Assembly: GCF_004785795.1 (NCBI RefSeq)
Contig: NZ_SRRO01000002.1
Coordinates: forward strand, 1 to 26,806
DNA: 26,806 nt
Origin: Nocardioides eburneiflavus
Lineage (GTDB): Bacteria; Actinomycetota; Actinomycetes; Propionibacteriales; Nocardioidaceae
Direction of reading: 5' to 3'
Shown one piece after another: positions 1-9,729 of this stretch. Under the pieces are notes generated by a model, which saw only the letters and a program-made list of their open reading frames with translations, was not told the origin of the DNA and did no database searches. Each line of letters begins with the position of its first letter. Positions within the stretch are counted from its first letter, which is position 1. A program made the translations under genes and the position numbers.

Positions 1-972
1 CCCGGTGCGCGACCCGCTTGAGGCGGGCCATCTGCTCGCCGAGGAGCTCTGCGTCCCCGCGCTCCCAGCCGTCGCTGAAGACCACCACGACCGCGCCGCG
101 GGCCATCCCGCGCTGGCCCCCGGTCGAGGAACACCCGCAGCGTCTCGCCCAGCCGCGTGCCGCCCGACCAGTCGGGCACGACCTCGCCGGCGGCGACGAT
201 CGCGCGGTCCGCGTCCGGCGAGCGCAGGGCGCGCGTGACGTGCGTCAGACGGGTGCCGACGGTGAAGGTCTCGACGCCGCCGCCCAGCGCGCCGACTGGG
301 TGAGCCGGTGGGCGAGCCGCAGCAGCGCGTCGGCGTACGGGCTCATCGACCCGCTGACGTCGACCAGCAGCACCACCCGCCGCGGCCGGGTGCCGCGCCG
401 GCGCCACGCGATCTCGCCGGGCTCGCCGAGGTGGCGCAGCGAGTTCCGCAGGGTCCGCGAGGCGTCGAGCTCGCCGCGGTGCCAGCGCTGGTGCCGAGCC
501 GTACGCCGCGCGGGCGGGCGCAGCGACAGCCGGACGAACATCGAGGCCAGGCGCCGTTTCTCCGCGGCGTCCAACGTCGCCACGTCGCGGTGCTTGAGCA
601 CCTCCGCCTCCGAGGCCCTCGCTCGGACGAGGTCCTCTCGCCCGCCTCGTCGCCGCCACCTGCGCCCTCGGCGTCGGGCAGCAGCTGGGCGGTGGAGGGC
701 CTCGACGCCTCGCGCGGCCGCGCCCGCGGGAGGCCGTCGCGCGGGTCGAACCAGGCTGCGAAGACCTCGTCGTGGCGGGCCAGGTCGTCCGGCGAGCCGC
801 ACAGGGTCGCGCGGCCGGCCCAGTAGGTGGCCTGGCGGTCATCGGCGCCGACGGCCGCGACCGCGGCCAGGAACCCGTGGGCGCGGTCCTGGGTGACCGG
901 TACGCCGGCGGCGCGCAGCGCGCGGGTGAAGCCGAGCAGCACCTCGTCGGCCTCGTGGAGCACGGCGTTCAT
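1..972 (-). CDS. VWA domain protein, CoxE-like (3' end outside window, frameshifted)
   Basis: Likely partner of the MoxR ATPase encoded just upstream; CoxE/CoxD-type pairs help mature molybdenum hydroxylases such as CO dehydrogenase (family knowledge). The N-terminus begins MNAVLHEADEVLLGFTRALR. A charged linker follows, then the VWA core with the MIDAS motif DVSGSMSPYADALLRLAH in another frame, and near the window edge a beta strand AVVVVFSDGWERGDAELLGE in a third frame. At least three frame changes (near 290, near 650-700 and near 120-130) are needed to join these pieces. The ATG at 972 overlaps the MoxR stop in an ATGA, which supports the start and suggests translational coupling. The C-terminus runs off the left edge. 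Family assignment is solid; the dehydrogenase it would serve is not in the window. Confidence 0.85.
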
Positions 973-1837
973 CTCGACAGCATCCTGTCCAGGGCGGCCT
1001 TCACCCGGTCGGCGTCCTCGCGGTACTTCAGGAGCGCGCCGAGGGTGGCCGCGGCCGACGCCAGGTCGAGCTCGGCGGTCCCGAGGTAGGTGAGCGCCCG
1101 CGCCCAGTCGAGGGTCTCGGCGACGCCGGGCGGCTTGAGCAGGTCGTCGCGCTGGCGCAGCTGCTGGACCAGCCCGACCACCTGACGCGCCAGCGCCTCG
1201 CTCACCTCGGGGGCGCGCGAGCGGACGATCTCCACCTCGCGCTCGAGCCCGGGGTGGTCGATCCAGTGGTAGAGGCAGCGCGCTTGAGCGCGTCGTGCAG
1301 CTCGCGCGTGCGGTTGGAGGTGAGCACGACCAGCGGCGGCTCCGGCGCGGTGACCGTGCCGAACTCAGGGATCGTCACCTGCCAGGTCGACAACACCTCC
1401 AGCAGGAACGCCTCGAACTCGTCGTCGGCGCGGTCGACCTCGTCGACCAGCAGCACGGCCGGTGCCTGCCGCAGCGCGGCGAGGACCGGGCGCGAGAGCA
1501 GGAAGCGCTCGTCGTACAGGCTCTTCTCGGCCTCGTCGGAGTCGACCTCCCGGCCGCCTCGAGCGCCCTGAGGTGCAGGATCTGGCGAGGGAAGTCCCAG
1601 TCGTAGAGCGCCTGGCTGGCATCGATCCCTCGTAGCACTGGAGCCGTACGAGCGGCAGGTCGAGGCTGCGCCAGCGCCTCGGCCAGCGCGGTCTTGCCGG
1701 TGCCGGGCTCGCCCTCGAGGAGCAGCGGGCGCTGCATCCGCGACGCCAGGAACACGACCGTGGCCAGCTCGTCGTCGGCGAGGTAACCGGTCGCCCCAGC
1801 CGGGTGGCACGTCGTCTGCGGAGTCCATGCCTTGCAT
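969..1837 (-). CDS. MoxR-family AAA+ ATPase, CoxD-like (frameshifted)
   Basis: AAA+ ATPase thought to act as a chaperone with a VWA protein in inserting metal or sulfur into molybdenum hydroxylases. Visible pieces in order are GYLADDELATVVFLASRMQR, Walker A LLLEGEPGTGKTALAEALAQ, the segment GIDASQALYDWDFPRQILHL, Walker B AVLLVDEVDRADDEFEAFLL, sensor-1 VVLTSNRTRELHDALKR, and the C-terminal lid ending LKYREDADRVKAALDRMLSR. They lie in three frames, so several single-base errors must be assumed (near 1790, 1640-1660, 1555 and 1280). The start at 1837 is chosen because TAGCCT lies six bases upstream; an in-frame ATG at 1828 is the alternative. About 290 residues after repair, normal for the family. 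The gene overlaps the CoxE-like gene by 4 bases. Confidence 0.88.
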
Positions 1838-1843
1838 GTCGTC

Positions 1844-1849
1844 AGGCTA
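1844..1849 (-). promoter_or_regulatory. -10 box for leaderless coxD-like mRNA
   Basis: On the minus strand TAGCCT is followed by GACGAC and then the ATG at 1837. A TANNNT element six bases before a start codon is the usual arrangement of actinobacterial leaderless transcripts. No Shine-Dalgarno sequence is seen. No clear -35 element is visible. Confidence 0.45.
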
Positions 1850-1899
1850 CGACCCGGCACGTTGGTCGCACGTTGGACCGGCCACCTCGACCCAGGCGG

Positions 1900-2447
1900 T
1901 CACCGGTGGTCGATGTCGGCTCCGGTCGCGAGGTCACCGCACTCGACCAGCTCGACGTCGTGGGGCGAGGTAGTCACGGGCTCCGCGGTCACCGGTCGCG
2001 GTCTCGACGACACCGCCCAGTGGTCGCGCCCGAGGAGCACGGGGTGCCCCGGCACCCCGTCGTACGCCGCCCGCGCGAGGGTCGCCCGTCCGTGGTCCGC
2101 GTCGAGCACCCGGGCCACGACGGCACCGCCGACGTCGGGGAGGTCGACCAGGGAGACGAGCACGGCGTCGTGGTCCGTGTACGCGATCGCCTCGAGCCCC
2201 GAGCGCAGCGAGGCACCCATCCCCTCGGCCCAGTCGTCGCAGCGAATGCGCGAGACCGACATCGGCAGCAGCGCGGACGCCCGGGCGGCCTCGGCGCCCA
2301 GCACCACCACGATCTCCGCGCACGGTCGCAGGGCGTGCACCGACCGCAGCAGCCACGAGGTCCCGTCGGCATCGCGCGCCAGGGCCTTGGGGCCGCCGAA
2401 CCTCTCGCCCGCGCCCGCGGCCAGGAGAGGCCGACGACGGAGGTCAC
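1900..2447 (-). CDS. MobA/MocA-like nucleotidyltransferase (one frameshift)
   Basis: Predicted molybdenum-cofactor cytidylyl- or guanylyltransferase, which adds a nucleotide to molybdopterin for the hydroxylase family served by the adjacent CoxD/CoxE-like genes. The N-terminal nucleotide-binding loop LLLAAGAGERFGGPKAL is seen once a single base is restored near 2429; later come EIVVVLGAEAA, WAEGMGASLRSGLEAI and the metal-binding region VLVSLVDLPDVGG. With the base restored the gene is 183 codons. The start is GTG at 2447, overlapping the stop of the upstream lipoprotein gene in GTGA. MocA (CTP) fits the xanthine/CO-dehydrogenase context better than MobA (GTP), but the sequence alone does not decide. 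Confidence 0.8.
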
Positions 2448-2937
2448 TGCTCGTACGCCTCCGCGTACAGCGCCTCGAGCTCGGGCGACGTCTCGGCGGT
2501 GAACCCGCACAGGGTGACGCGTTCGTCGTCGGCGCTGACCAGGTAGGTCCGGCCCTCCTGGAAGTCGACGGCCATCAGGAGGTCCTCGAGGGCCTTGCTC
2601 GGCGCCTCGACGGTCACCGTCGAGGCCTCGTCGCCGGCGTACCAGCGATCGACCTCGAGGGTGACGGTGCCGTCGTCGATCGACGTCACCGTGCCCTCGA
2701 AGGCGGTGTCGAAGGTGGCGAGGATCTCCGCGGACGGCATCGCGCACTTGGCGGTCGCCGACCCGTCGGCGGTCAGGGCGAGGGTCTCGTCGCCCGACGG
2801 GCTCGAGGTGTCGCTGGCGGCAGGGTCGGCGGCGCCGTGTCCTCGGCCGATCCACAGCCGGAGACCGCGAGGGCGACGACTGCTGCGAGGCCCGGGAGCA
2901 GGCGGGAGGTGCGGAATCGGCTCTCGTGTCGGCTCAT
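2444..2937 (-). CDS. predicted lipoprotein, unknown function (one frameshift)
   Basis: Begins MSRHESRFRTSRLLPGLAA and has a lipobox ALAVSGC around residue 30, so it should be exported and lipid-anchored at the cysteine. After a Thr/Pro/Ser-rich linker comes a compact beta-rich domain with TSIDDGTVTLEVDRWYAGDE and EGRTYLVSADDERVTLCGFT, ending EALYAEAYEQ. The signal peptide and the mature domain are in different frames; one base missing near 2838 joins them into 165 codons. The last codon overlaps the GTG of the nucleotidyltransferase, so the two are probably co-transcribed. I do not recognise a named family; the domain resembles the short beta domains of secreted actinobacterial proteins. Confidence 0.7.
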
Positions 2938-3042
2938 GGCTGGCGTCCCTTCGTCAGTCGGCGTGCGTCGGGCAGGTGGTGCCCGGGTCGTCCATCAGTG
3001 GGACGGGTGGGGCACTGGGCGGGTTCCGCTGCTCGACCCCCC

Positions 3043-3602
3043 TCACTTCACCGTCTCCTCGGTGAGGTCCTCGCCCTCCTCCTCGTCGACGCGGCGCTTG
3101 ATGCGCCCATCCCCGGGATCTTGGCGAGCATGTCGTTGAGCTCGCGCGCCACGGTCAGGAGGTCGTGCATGTCGGGCGCCACCGTGCCAAGCGTCGTGAG
3201 CACGGGGATCACGTCGCCCTCCACCCGCGCGGTCAGCTCGGGCAGGTGGTCGACGAGCCGGACGAGCGCCTTCACCTCGTCGGGGTGCGTCGTGTCGGCC
3301 AGGGTCTCGAGCGTCGGCTGCAGCCGGAGCAGGACGGCTCGAGCTCGTCGACCAGGTGGGTGACGCGACCATCTGGACGCCTGCGTCGTCCACGACGCCG
3401 CGGCCCGTACGACGACGACGTTGGCCGCCTCGGTGACCTCGCGGACCCGCTCGATCGCGGCCGAGGCACGGACGAGGAGCCGCTCGGCGTCGTCGAGCAG
3501 CGCCAGTGCCCGCGGGACCGCACCGAGCAGGGCCTCGACCTGGTCACCGCCTCGCTCGAGGGCGGACAGCACGTCACGGGGGCCGGGAACGGGAAGGCGC
3601 AT
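3043..3602 (-). CDS. conserved helical protein, unknown function (frameshifted)
   Basis: Starts MRLPVPGPRDVLSALERGGD and is almost wholly helical, with heptad-like runs such as VEALLGAVPRALALLDDAER and LVRLVDHLPELTARVEGDVI, followed by DMHDLLTVARELNDMLAKIP and a basic/acidic tail GRIKRRVDEEEGEDLTEETVK. About 186 residues after repair. Segments are split over three frames with breaks near 3392, 3372, 3340 and 3107. Similar actinobacterial proteins are often mislabelled as RuBisCO large subunit; nothing here supports such an activity. No signal peptide is visible and the middle looks like a coiled coil. It stands alone between the lipoprotein gene and groL. Confidence 0.7.
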
Positions 3603-3608
3603 GCGGCA

Positions 3609-3614
3609 TTCCTA
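3609..3614 (-). promoter_or_regulatory. -10-like box before the helical-protein gene
   Basis: TAGGAA (minus strand) lies six bases before the ATG at 3602 (TAGGAA-TGCCGC-ATG). It may be a -10 box of a leaderless mRNA; AGGAA could alternatively serve as a Shine-Dalgarno sequence. Confidence 0.3.
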
Positions 3615-3742
3615 CCAGTGGGTCCGCGGGCGCGACGCGCGCACGTGCGGCGGTCGTGGCCCTCGTACGCGCGATCCAGGGACCAGACCCCGCCGCACGC
3701 GCGGCGGCCCGGACCGTACGCCTCCCCCATCGCCCCGACATG

Positions 3743-3774
3743 CAGCAGGCCCCGCCGGAGCGGGGACCCTGCTG
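3743..3774 (-). terminator. hairpin downstream of groL
   Basis: On the plus strand CAGCAGG and CCCCGC are followed by a CGGA loop and the matching GCGGGG and CCTGCTG, giving a two-part stem of about 13 pairs with a small bulge. It lies 57 bases past the groL stop. No T run follows on the minus strand, as is common in actinobacterial terminators. Confidence 0.5.
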
Positions 3775-3830
3775 GTGGTGCTGTGTGGGGCGTGGACGAT
3801 CCGGTCGCGCAAGCGCGCCCGGCTGGCCGA

Positions 3831-5616
<1,786 letters not shown>

Positions 5617-5619
5617 TCA

Positions 5620-5648
5620 TGTTTAGCACTCGCACCATGAGAGTGCAA
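5620..5648 (-). promoter_or_regulatory. groL promoter overlapping CIRCE
   Basis: Minus strand TTGCAC, 17-base spacer, TAAACA. The -35 lies inside the upstream CIRCE arm and the -10 overlaps the downstream arm, so HrcA bound to CIRCE would occlude polymerase. Predicted leader to the ATG is about 155 bases. Confidence 0.6.
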
Positions 5649-5649
5649 A
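5623..5649 (-). promoter_or_regulatory. CIRCE operator (HrcA binding site)
   Basis: TTAGCACTC-N9-GAGTGCAAA on the plus strand, matching the CIRCE consensus TTAGCACTC-N9-GAGTGCTAA at 17 of 18 arm positions. CIRCE is bound by the heat-shock repressor HrcA and is typically found before groESL and groL in actinobacteria. The hrcA gene is not in this window. Confidence 0.93.
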
Positions 5650-5737
5650 CGCGTCCACGAACCCGGGGTGGAGCAGCGACCGCCCCGTGTCGGCGCTGCT
5701 CCACCCCCCTCCCGCGGTCCCTCCCGGCCCCTCCCGG

Positions 5738-7204
5738 TCAGGGCATCTGGATGAGCTTGATGCTCTCCGTGACGGCGTTGACCGCCGTCGCGAAGATCGG
5801 CCCCAGCTCGGTGCCGCTGGCGGCGCAGTAGAAGTAGTCGCCGTCCTTGTTCTCGGCCACGCGCTCGGCGGAGGTCGAGCAGTCACTGTCCGCCTTGCTC
5901 GGGGTGCCGGACGGCGTCGGCGAGGCGGCAGCGGCCAGGTAGTCGCGCACCCAGGGCGAGCGAGGCGTACGGCCGCCGGGCTTCTCGCACGACGCCGACC
6001 GCGCGTCACCGAAGCCGATGACCAGCACGTGACGCCGCGCGCCTTGGCCTGCTCGGCCACCGCGGTCAGGTTGTCGCAGCCCTTCTTGCCCTTGCCGTTG
6101 CCGTAGGAGTTGCGCCCGGCCCCGATGTCGCCCGAGCTCGTGATCGACGTGCTGCCCTCCTCGAGGAGCTCGTCGGGCTGACCGTCGGTCTCGAAGATCA
6201 GCACCTTCTTCGCCGTCCCCGGGCGCTTGGGCAACGACCCGAGGTTGTTGGGGTCGAGGCCGAGCAGGTAGCGCGAGGCCCCCTTGAGGGCCGAGGCGAG
6301 GTGGGTGCCGTAGCTGCCGGTGGACAGGCCGGGCACGGCACCGTTCGGCATGCACCTGACGCCCGTGACGAGCTTGCTGCTCGAGCTGATCGGCGCGTCG
6401 CGGTTGGCCTTGTAGTCGTTGCTGAAGTCGATCGCGATCCACTTGCCGCCCTTGGGCCCGTCCGAGGCGGTCGTGGCCGCCGTGGCACACGACGAGGTGG
6501 CCTTGCTCTTGTGCATCGCCCCGAACGCGACGTAGTGCAGGGTCGGGTCCATCACCCCCAGGCTGTCGATGATCGCGGCCTGCATGTCCTCGCGGTCGTC
6601 CTCGGCCATGCTGGTGGTGCGGTCGGCCATGAAGACGATGTCCATCGGGTTGGGCAGGGTCTCGCCGCACGAGCCCCGGCACGCCGACGACGACACCGAG
6701 CCGGTCGAGCCCTCGTCGCGCCCGATCACCGGCGCGAAGTCGAAGTCGACGACCTTGGAGTCGCTCACCGTGATGGTGTTGCACCGGGCGGTGACGGGGC
6801 ACGGGGATCGAGCAGATCTTCGTGTTGCACCGCACCTGTGAGCTGGAGTAGGTCCCCGGGTCGCACGTCGCGGGGATCTGCCCCGAGGCGACCTGCCTGC
6901 TGGCCCCCGTCGAGGCGACCACGCAGAAGAGCTCAGTGTCCGGCGTCATCCCGGCGTCCTGGGTCTTGGCCATGGTGACCGCCCACGTCTTGGCGCTGGT
7001 GCCGCTCGCCGGCAGCTCGAAGGCTCCAGCGTGCGCGGCGGAGTCGACGTGGTCGTGGAGTCGCTGGCGCTCCATGGCGAGGGACGAGATGTCCACGGCG
7101 AGGGCGGCGCAGCCGAACATCACGACGGCGAGGAGGGCGACGACGATCGCGACCGCGCCGGTCTCGTCCGGCTCGCCGCTCCTGCGCGCCCGCAGCGCGC
7201 TCAC
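5738..7204 (-). CDS. TadG-like pilus-assembly protein with VWA domain (frameshifted)
   Basis: Membrane-anchored Tad-type protein. Residues 16-40 hold the TadE/G-type hydrophobic segment GAVAIVVALLAVVMFGCAAL, followed by AVDISSLAMERQRLHDHVDS, typical of the PF13400 putative Flp pilus-assembly domain. After a Cys-containing linker comes a VWA domain with MIDAS elements MDIVFMADRTTSM, GTHLASALKGA and VLIFETDGQPDE, ending ATAVNAVTESIKLIQMP. VWA-bearing TadG proteins are surface-exposed in known Tad systems. The GTG start at 7204 overlaps the tadE stop in GTGA. Frame breaks near 6800 and 6030 separate the three coding pieces; corrected length is about 488 residues. Its partners (tadA, tadB, tadC, prepilin) are absent. 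Confidence 0.85.
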   Translation of the reverse strand: MSALRARRSGEPDETGAVAIVVALLAVVMFGCAALAVDISSLAMERQRLHDHVDSAAHAGAFELPASGTSAKTWAVTMAKTQDAGMTPDTELFCVVASTGASRQVASGQIPATCDPGTYSSSQVRCNTKICSIPVPRHRPVQHHHGERLQGRRLRLRAGDRARRGLDRLGVVVGVPGLVRRDPAQPDGHRLHGRPHHQHGRGRPRGHAGRDHRQPGGDGPDPALRRVRGDAQEQGHLVVCHGGHDRLGRAQGRQVDRDRLQQRLQGQPRRADQLEQQARHGRQVHAERCRARPVHRQLRHPPRLGPQGGLALPARPRPQQPRVVAQAPGDGEEGADLRDRRSARRAPRGGQHVDHELGRHRGRAQLLRQRQGQEGLRQPDRGGRAGQGARRHVLVIGFGDARSASCEKPGGRTPRSPWVRDYLAAAASPTPSGTPSKADSDCSTSAERVAENKDGDYFYCAASGTELGPIFATAVNAVTESIKLIQMP

Positions 7205-7620
7205 TCGATCCTCATCTTGCTGGTCTTGGACAGCGTGAGGCTCGAGGACAGCGCCTTGCCCATCGGCGTCAGCCACGCATGCTCGTAGGTCGCGGTCACC
7301 ACGGCGACACCGCCGGTCGTGTGGTCGGCGTCCCAGGACCCGCAGTTGCCGCCCAGCGGAGTCTCGCAGGACACCTGGACCGTCACCGTCCCCTCGAGGT
7401 CGGCCAGCGAGTCGTTGACGACCGCGTCGACCTCGCTGCTGCTGGCGCTGAGGCTGGCGGCGCGCACTCCCTCCCGGGTGGCGTTGTTGAGCACGGTGTA
7501 GCGGTTGATCGCGAACCCGAGGTCGATGATCGAGAACACGATCGCCAGCAGGAGCGGCACGACGAGTGCGAACTCCACAGCCGCCGCTCCGCGCTCCGCG
7601 CGTGGGCGTGAAAAGGGCAT
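7201..7620 (-). CDS. TadE-like minor pseudopilin
   Basis: 139 residues. A short basic N-terminus MPFSRPRAERGAAAVEFALV leads into a hydrophobic segment VVPLLLAIVFSIIDLGFAIN (about residues 19-38), the classic TadE pattern with the EF pair before the membrane helix. The rest is a small beta-rich domain with two cysteines (VSCETPLGGNC). The ATG at 7620 has a good ribosome site GGGAGGAAATAGTC. The nearest in-frame upstream start would add a stretch without pseudopilin features. Overlaps tadG by 4 bases, so the pair is translated together. Intact. Confidence 0.88.
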   Translation of the reverse strand: MPFSRPRAERGAAAVEFALVVPLLLAIVFSIIDLGFAINRYTVLNNATREGVRAASLSASSSEVDAVVNDSLADLEGTVTVQVSCETPLGGNCGSWDADHTTGGVAVVTATYEHAWLTPMGKALSSSLTLSKTSKMRIE

Positions 7621-7640
7621 GACTATTTCCTCCCGCAGGT

Positions 7641-7661
7641 GCGACGCCCTCGAGGCGTCGC
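7641..7661 (-). repeat. hairpin in tadE leader
   Basis: GCGACGCC-N5-GGCGTCGC, a perfect 8-bp stem ending about 20 bases before the tadE ATG and next to its ribosome site. Could modulate tadE translation or be a small terminator. A closely similar stem lies at 14139-14160. Confidence 0.5.
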
Positions 7662-7740
7662 GAAGGTTGTGACGGTGACCCGGCACGGATGTCGGATCAC
7701 CGGCCCTGCCCGCACCCCCCAGCGCAGGCAGAACAGGGGC

Positions 7741-7746
7741 AACCTA
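7741..7746 (-). promoter_or_regulatory. possible -10 for tadE-tadG
   Basis: TAGGTT on the minus strand in the otherwise GC-rich leader, about 120 bases before the tadE ATG. No convincing -35 is seen, so this is a weak call. Confidence 0.25.
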
Positions 7747-7790
7747 GCGGGGGTGAGGCCACCCTTATCGACGTTGTGGGGATTTGTTTG

Positions 7791-7812
7791 CCGACCTGTC
7801 TAGACAGGCCGG
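7791..7812. repeat. 22-bp palindrome between methyltransferase and tadE
   Basis: Centre CCTGTCTAGACAGG is a perfect 14-bp palindrome, extended to 22 bp with one mismatched pair (CCGA on the left, GCCGG on the right). It lies about 40 bases beyond the methyltransferase stop and about 170 bases before tadE. It may be a terminator hairpin for neither gene in particular, or a dimeric-repressor operator; no T run follows on either strand. Confidence 0.6.
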
Positions 7813-7852
7813 TTCAGGCGTGCGTACGCCTCCGCGCGGCGACGGAGGACCG

Positions 7853-8691
7853 TCATCCCTCGGGGAGCTCCGAGGAGCCGTAGAGCTCGTGCGCGACGTC
7901 GTCGCGGTTGCTGCCCTCCCGGTTGTCGCCCTTCTCGATGATCACGAGGTTGTGGTAGCAGTGGACGGCACGGACCCACTGGTCGGTGTAGGTCGGCTCG
8001 TAGCCCTCGAGGAGGAACTCCTCGTGGTTGAGGCCGTCGACGAGGTCCTTCACCAGGTCCATCGAGGTCCCCGGTGCCCGCGGGTCGAGCTCTCCGCCCA
8101 GGCCGGCCAGTAGGAGGTCTGGATGTCCTCGATGCAGTAGATCGCGCCGTCGGGCAGCAGCGGGAAGAGGATCCTGAACGACTCGCGCACATGGGCAGGG
8201 ATGTGGCTGCCGTCGTCGATGACCACCAGCGGCGCGCCCTGCTCGTCGATGATCCGCCGGAGGACCTCCGGGTCGGTCTGGTCGCCGTGGTAGGCGTGGA
8301 TGTGCCCCCGGGTCAGCCAGGTCTTGTCCTCGATGTCGAGGCCGACGATGCGGGCCTTGGGGAAGAACCAGCGCCACATCTTCATCGAGGCACCGCTCCT
8401 CCGGCGCTTCTTGTAGCCGCCGATGCCGAGCTCGAGCAGGGTGAACGACTCACCGCGCAGGTGCTCGAGGTGGCGCTCGTAGTGGGGCGTGTAGCGGTGG
8501 ACGCCCCACTTGTCGGTGCGGAACTCGATGGCGAGCTCGGTCAGGTTGCTCGCGAGCAGGCGCCGGCGACGCTCGGCCCTGGGATCGGCGGGAGGCTCGA
8601 CGACCTCGGCCCCCGAGGATGCCTGCATCCGGCCGGCCTTGCGGGCCGCCTTCTTGACGGCCTGGCCGGCTCGTCGAGCAGTGGTGCGCAC
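7853..8691 (-). CDS. class I SAM-dependent methyltransferase, sugar O-methyltransferase type (one frameshift)
   Basis: Resembles the MycE/ElmMI type of deoxysugar O-methyltransferases. Visible features: a basic N-terminal helix (ARRAGQAVKKAARKAGR), the family signature FRTDKWGVHRYTPHYERHLE, SAM-binding motif FTLLELGIGGY, acidic end of beta-2 in ARIVGLDIEDK, the motif PLVVIDDGSHIPAHVRESF, and YCIEDIQTSYWPAW, whose Asp/Glu cluster fits metal binding in this family. A lost G near 8104 breaks the frame; restored, it has 280 codons. The GTG start at 8691 is supported by TAGGGT six bases upstream. No glycosyltransferase or polyketide gene is nearby, so the substrate is unknown; a cell-envelope glycan is as likely as a macrolide. 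Confidence 0.8.
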
Positions 8692-8697
8692 CCGGGA

Positions 8698-8703
8698 ACC
8701 CTA
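8698..8703 (-). promoter_or_regulatory. -10 box for leaderless methyltransferase mRNA
   Basis: TAGGGT-TCCCGG-GTG on the minus strand. The TAG of this box is also the likely stop codon of the SGNH hydrolase gene, so the two genes meet in the same six bases. Confidence 0.45.
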
Positions 8704-9536
8704 GCCTGACCCGCGGACCCCGGCGCGTGGTGCCCGAACGGCACCTCCTCCACCACGCCGAGGGCGGCGAGGACCGAGGGCAGCATGGCCTTGGCGGTGC
8801 GCTTGTAGCCGTGGGCGCTCGGATGGAACCGGTCCAGGCTGAACATCTCGTCGGGTTGGTGATGAAGAACGGCCCGACCACGTCCCGAGCGAGACCACGC
8901 GCGCCCCGCGCTCCAGCGCGACCGCACGCTGGGCGTCCGCGAGCTGGCGGGACGCCCGCGACCCCAGGGCACGCAGGGGCTGCGGCACCGGGCGCAGCGC
9001 ACCGAGGTCGGGGCACGTGCCGACCACCACCTCCGCCCTCGCGCGCGCAGGTGGTCGATCGCCTCGGCGAGGTGGCGTACGGACTCCGCGACGGGCACCC
9101 GGTGGGTCACGTCGTTGCCACCGACGACGATCACCGCCACGTCCGGGCGGTACGCCGGGGGCAGGGAGGCCAGCTGCGCGGCGAGCACGCTGCTCTCGGA
9201 GCCGACGACCGCCGCCGTCCGCAGCCGCACCGAGCGCTCGGCGCCGACGGCGATCCCGCGGGCGAGCCGCCCGCCCAGCGTGTGCTTCGGCTTCTCCGCC
9301 CCGAGCCCGGCCGCGACGGAGTCGCCGAGGAGGAGCAGGTCGACCGGCGCGCCGTACTTCTTCTTCCAGTGCCGGTCAGCTGGCGGGGGGTCCTCGCCGA
9401 GCGGCTTGCCGATCCGGCGCCGCGCCTGTGCGGCCTGGCGGTGCAGCAGCTCGTGTGCGCCGTACGCCGTGCCTCCCGCGACGATGCCGAGGACGGCCAG
9501 CGCGACGCCGGCCCGGGTCAGGTGCTTGCTCGCCAC
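8701..9536 (-). CDS. SGNH/GDSL-type hydrolase, membrane-anchored (frameshifted)
   Basis: Predicted serine esterase or lipase acting outside the membrane. An N-terminal hydrophobic segment AGVALAVLGIVAGGTAYGAH is followed by the block I motif VDLLLLGDSVAAGLGAEKPK (catalytic Ser in GDS), block III IVVGGNDVTHRVP, and the C-terminal block V DRFHPSAHGYKRTAKAM with catalytic Asp and His. Frame breaks near 9047, 8888, 8857 and probably 8720 are all lost G or C in short runs; restoring four bases gives 280 codons from the GTG at 9536 to the TAG at 8701. A longer reading from GTG 9602 exists but lacks family features. As written, the C-terminal frame runs on into the methyltransferase. Confidence 0.83.
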
Positions 9537-9643
9537 CCCACCTGTAGACCACAGCGACCTGAACGCCTGCGCAACCGGGCGCGACGCGTGGCCCAACGGC
9601 ACGGCACAGATGGGTCGATGTACTCAGGACAAGCCGGCCCGGC

Positions 9644-9687
9644 AGGAGAACGCTAGAAGCATGAGCACCCCACGACGTTGTTCTCCT
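9644..9687 (+). repeat. inverted repeat around a small leader reading frame
   Basis: AGGAGAAC and GTTCTCCT, perfect 8-bp arms separated by 28 bases, upstream of the DUF2157 gene. The left arm includes an AGGAG that could serve the small reading frame at 9661, so the stem might hide it. Confidence 0.45.
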
Positions 9688-9729
9688 CCGCTGCGCTCCC
9701 CCGACAACCTCGAGGGGACCCCGCGATGA
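9661..9729 (+). CDS. possible 22-residue leader peptide
   Basis: ATG at 9661 opens a 22-codon frame (starting MSTPRRCSPPLRS, rich in Pro, Arg and Ser) whose TGA overlaps the ATG of the DUF2157 gene in ATGA. The stop/start overlap and the AGGAG 12 bases upstream suggest translational coupling, but so short a frame could be chance. No known leader-peptide motif, such as a run of one amino acid, is present. Confidence 0.3.
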   Translation: MSTPRRCSPPLRSPDNLEGTPR

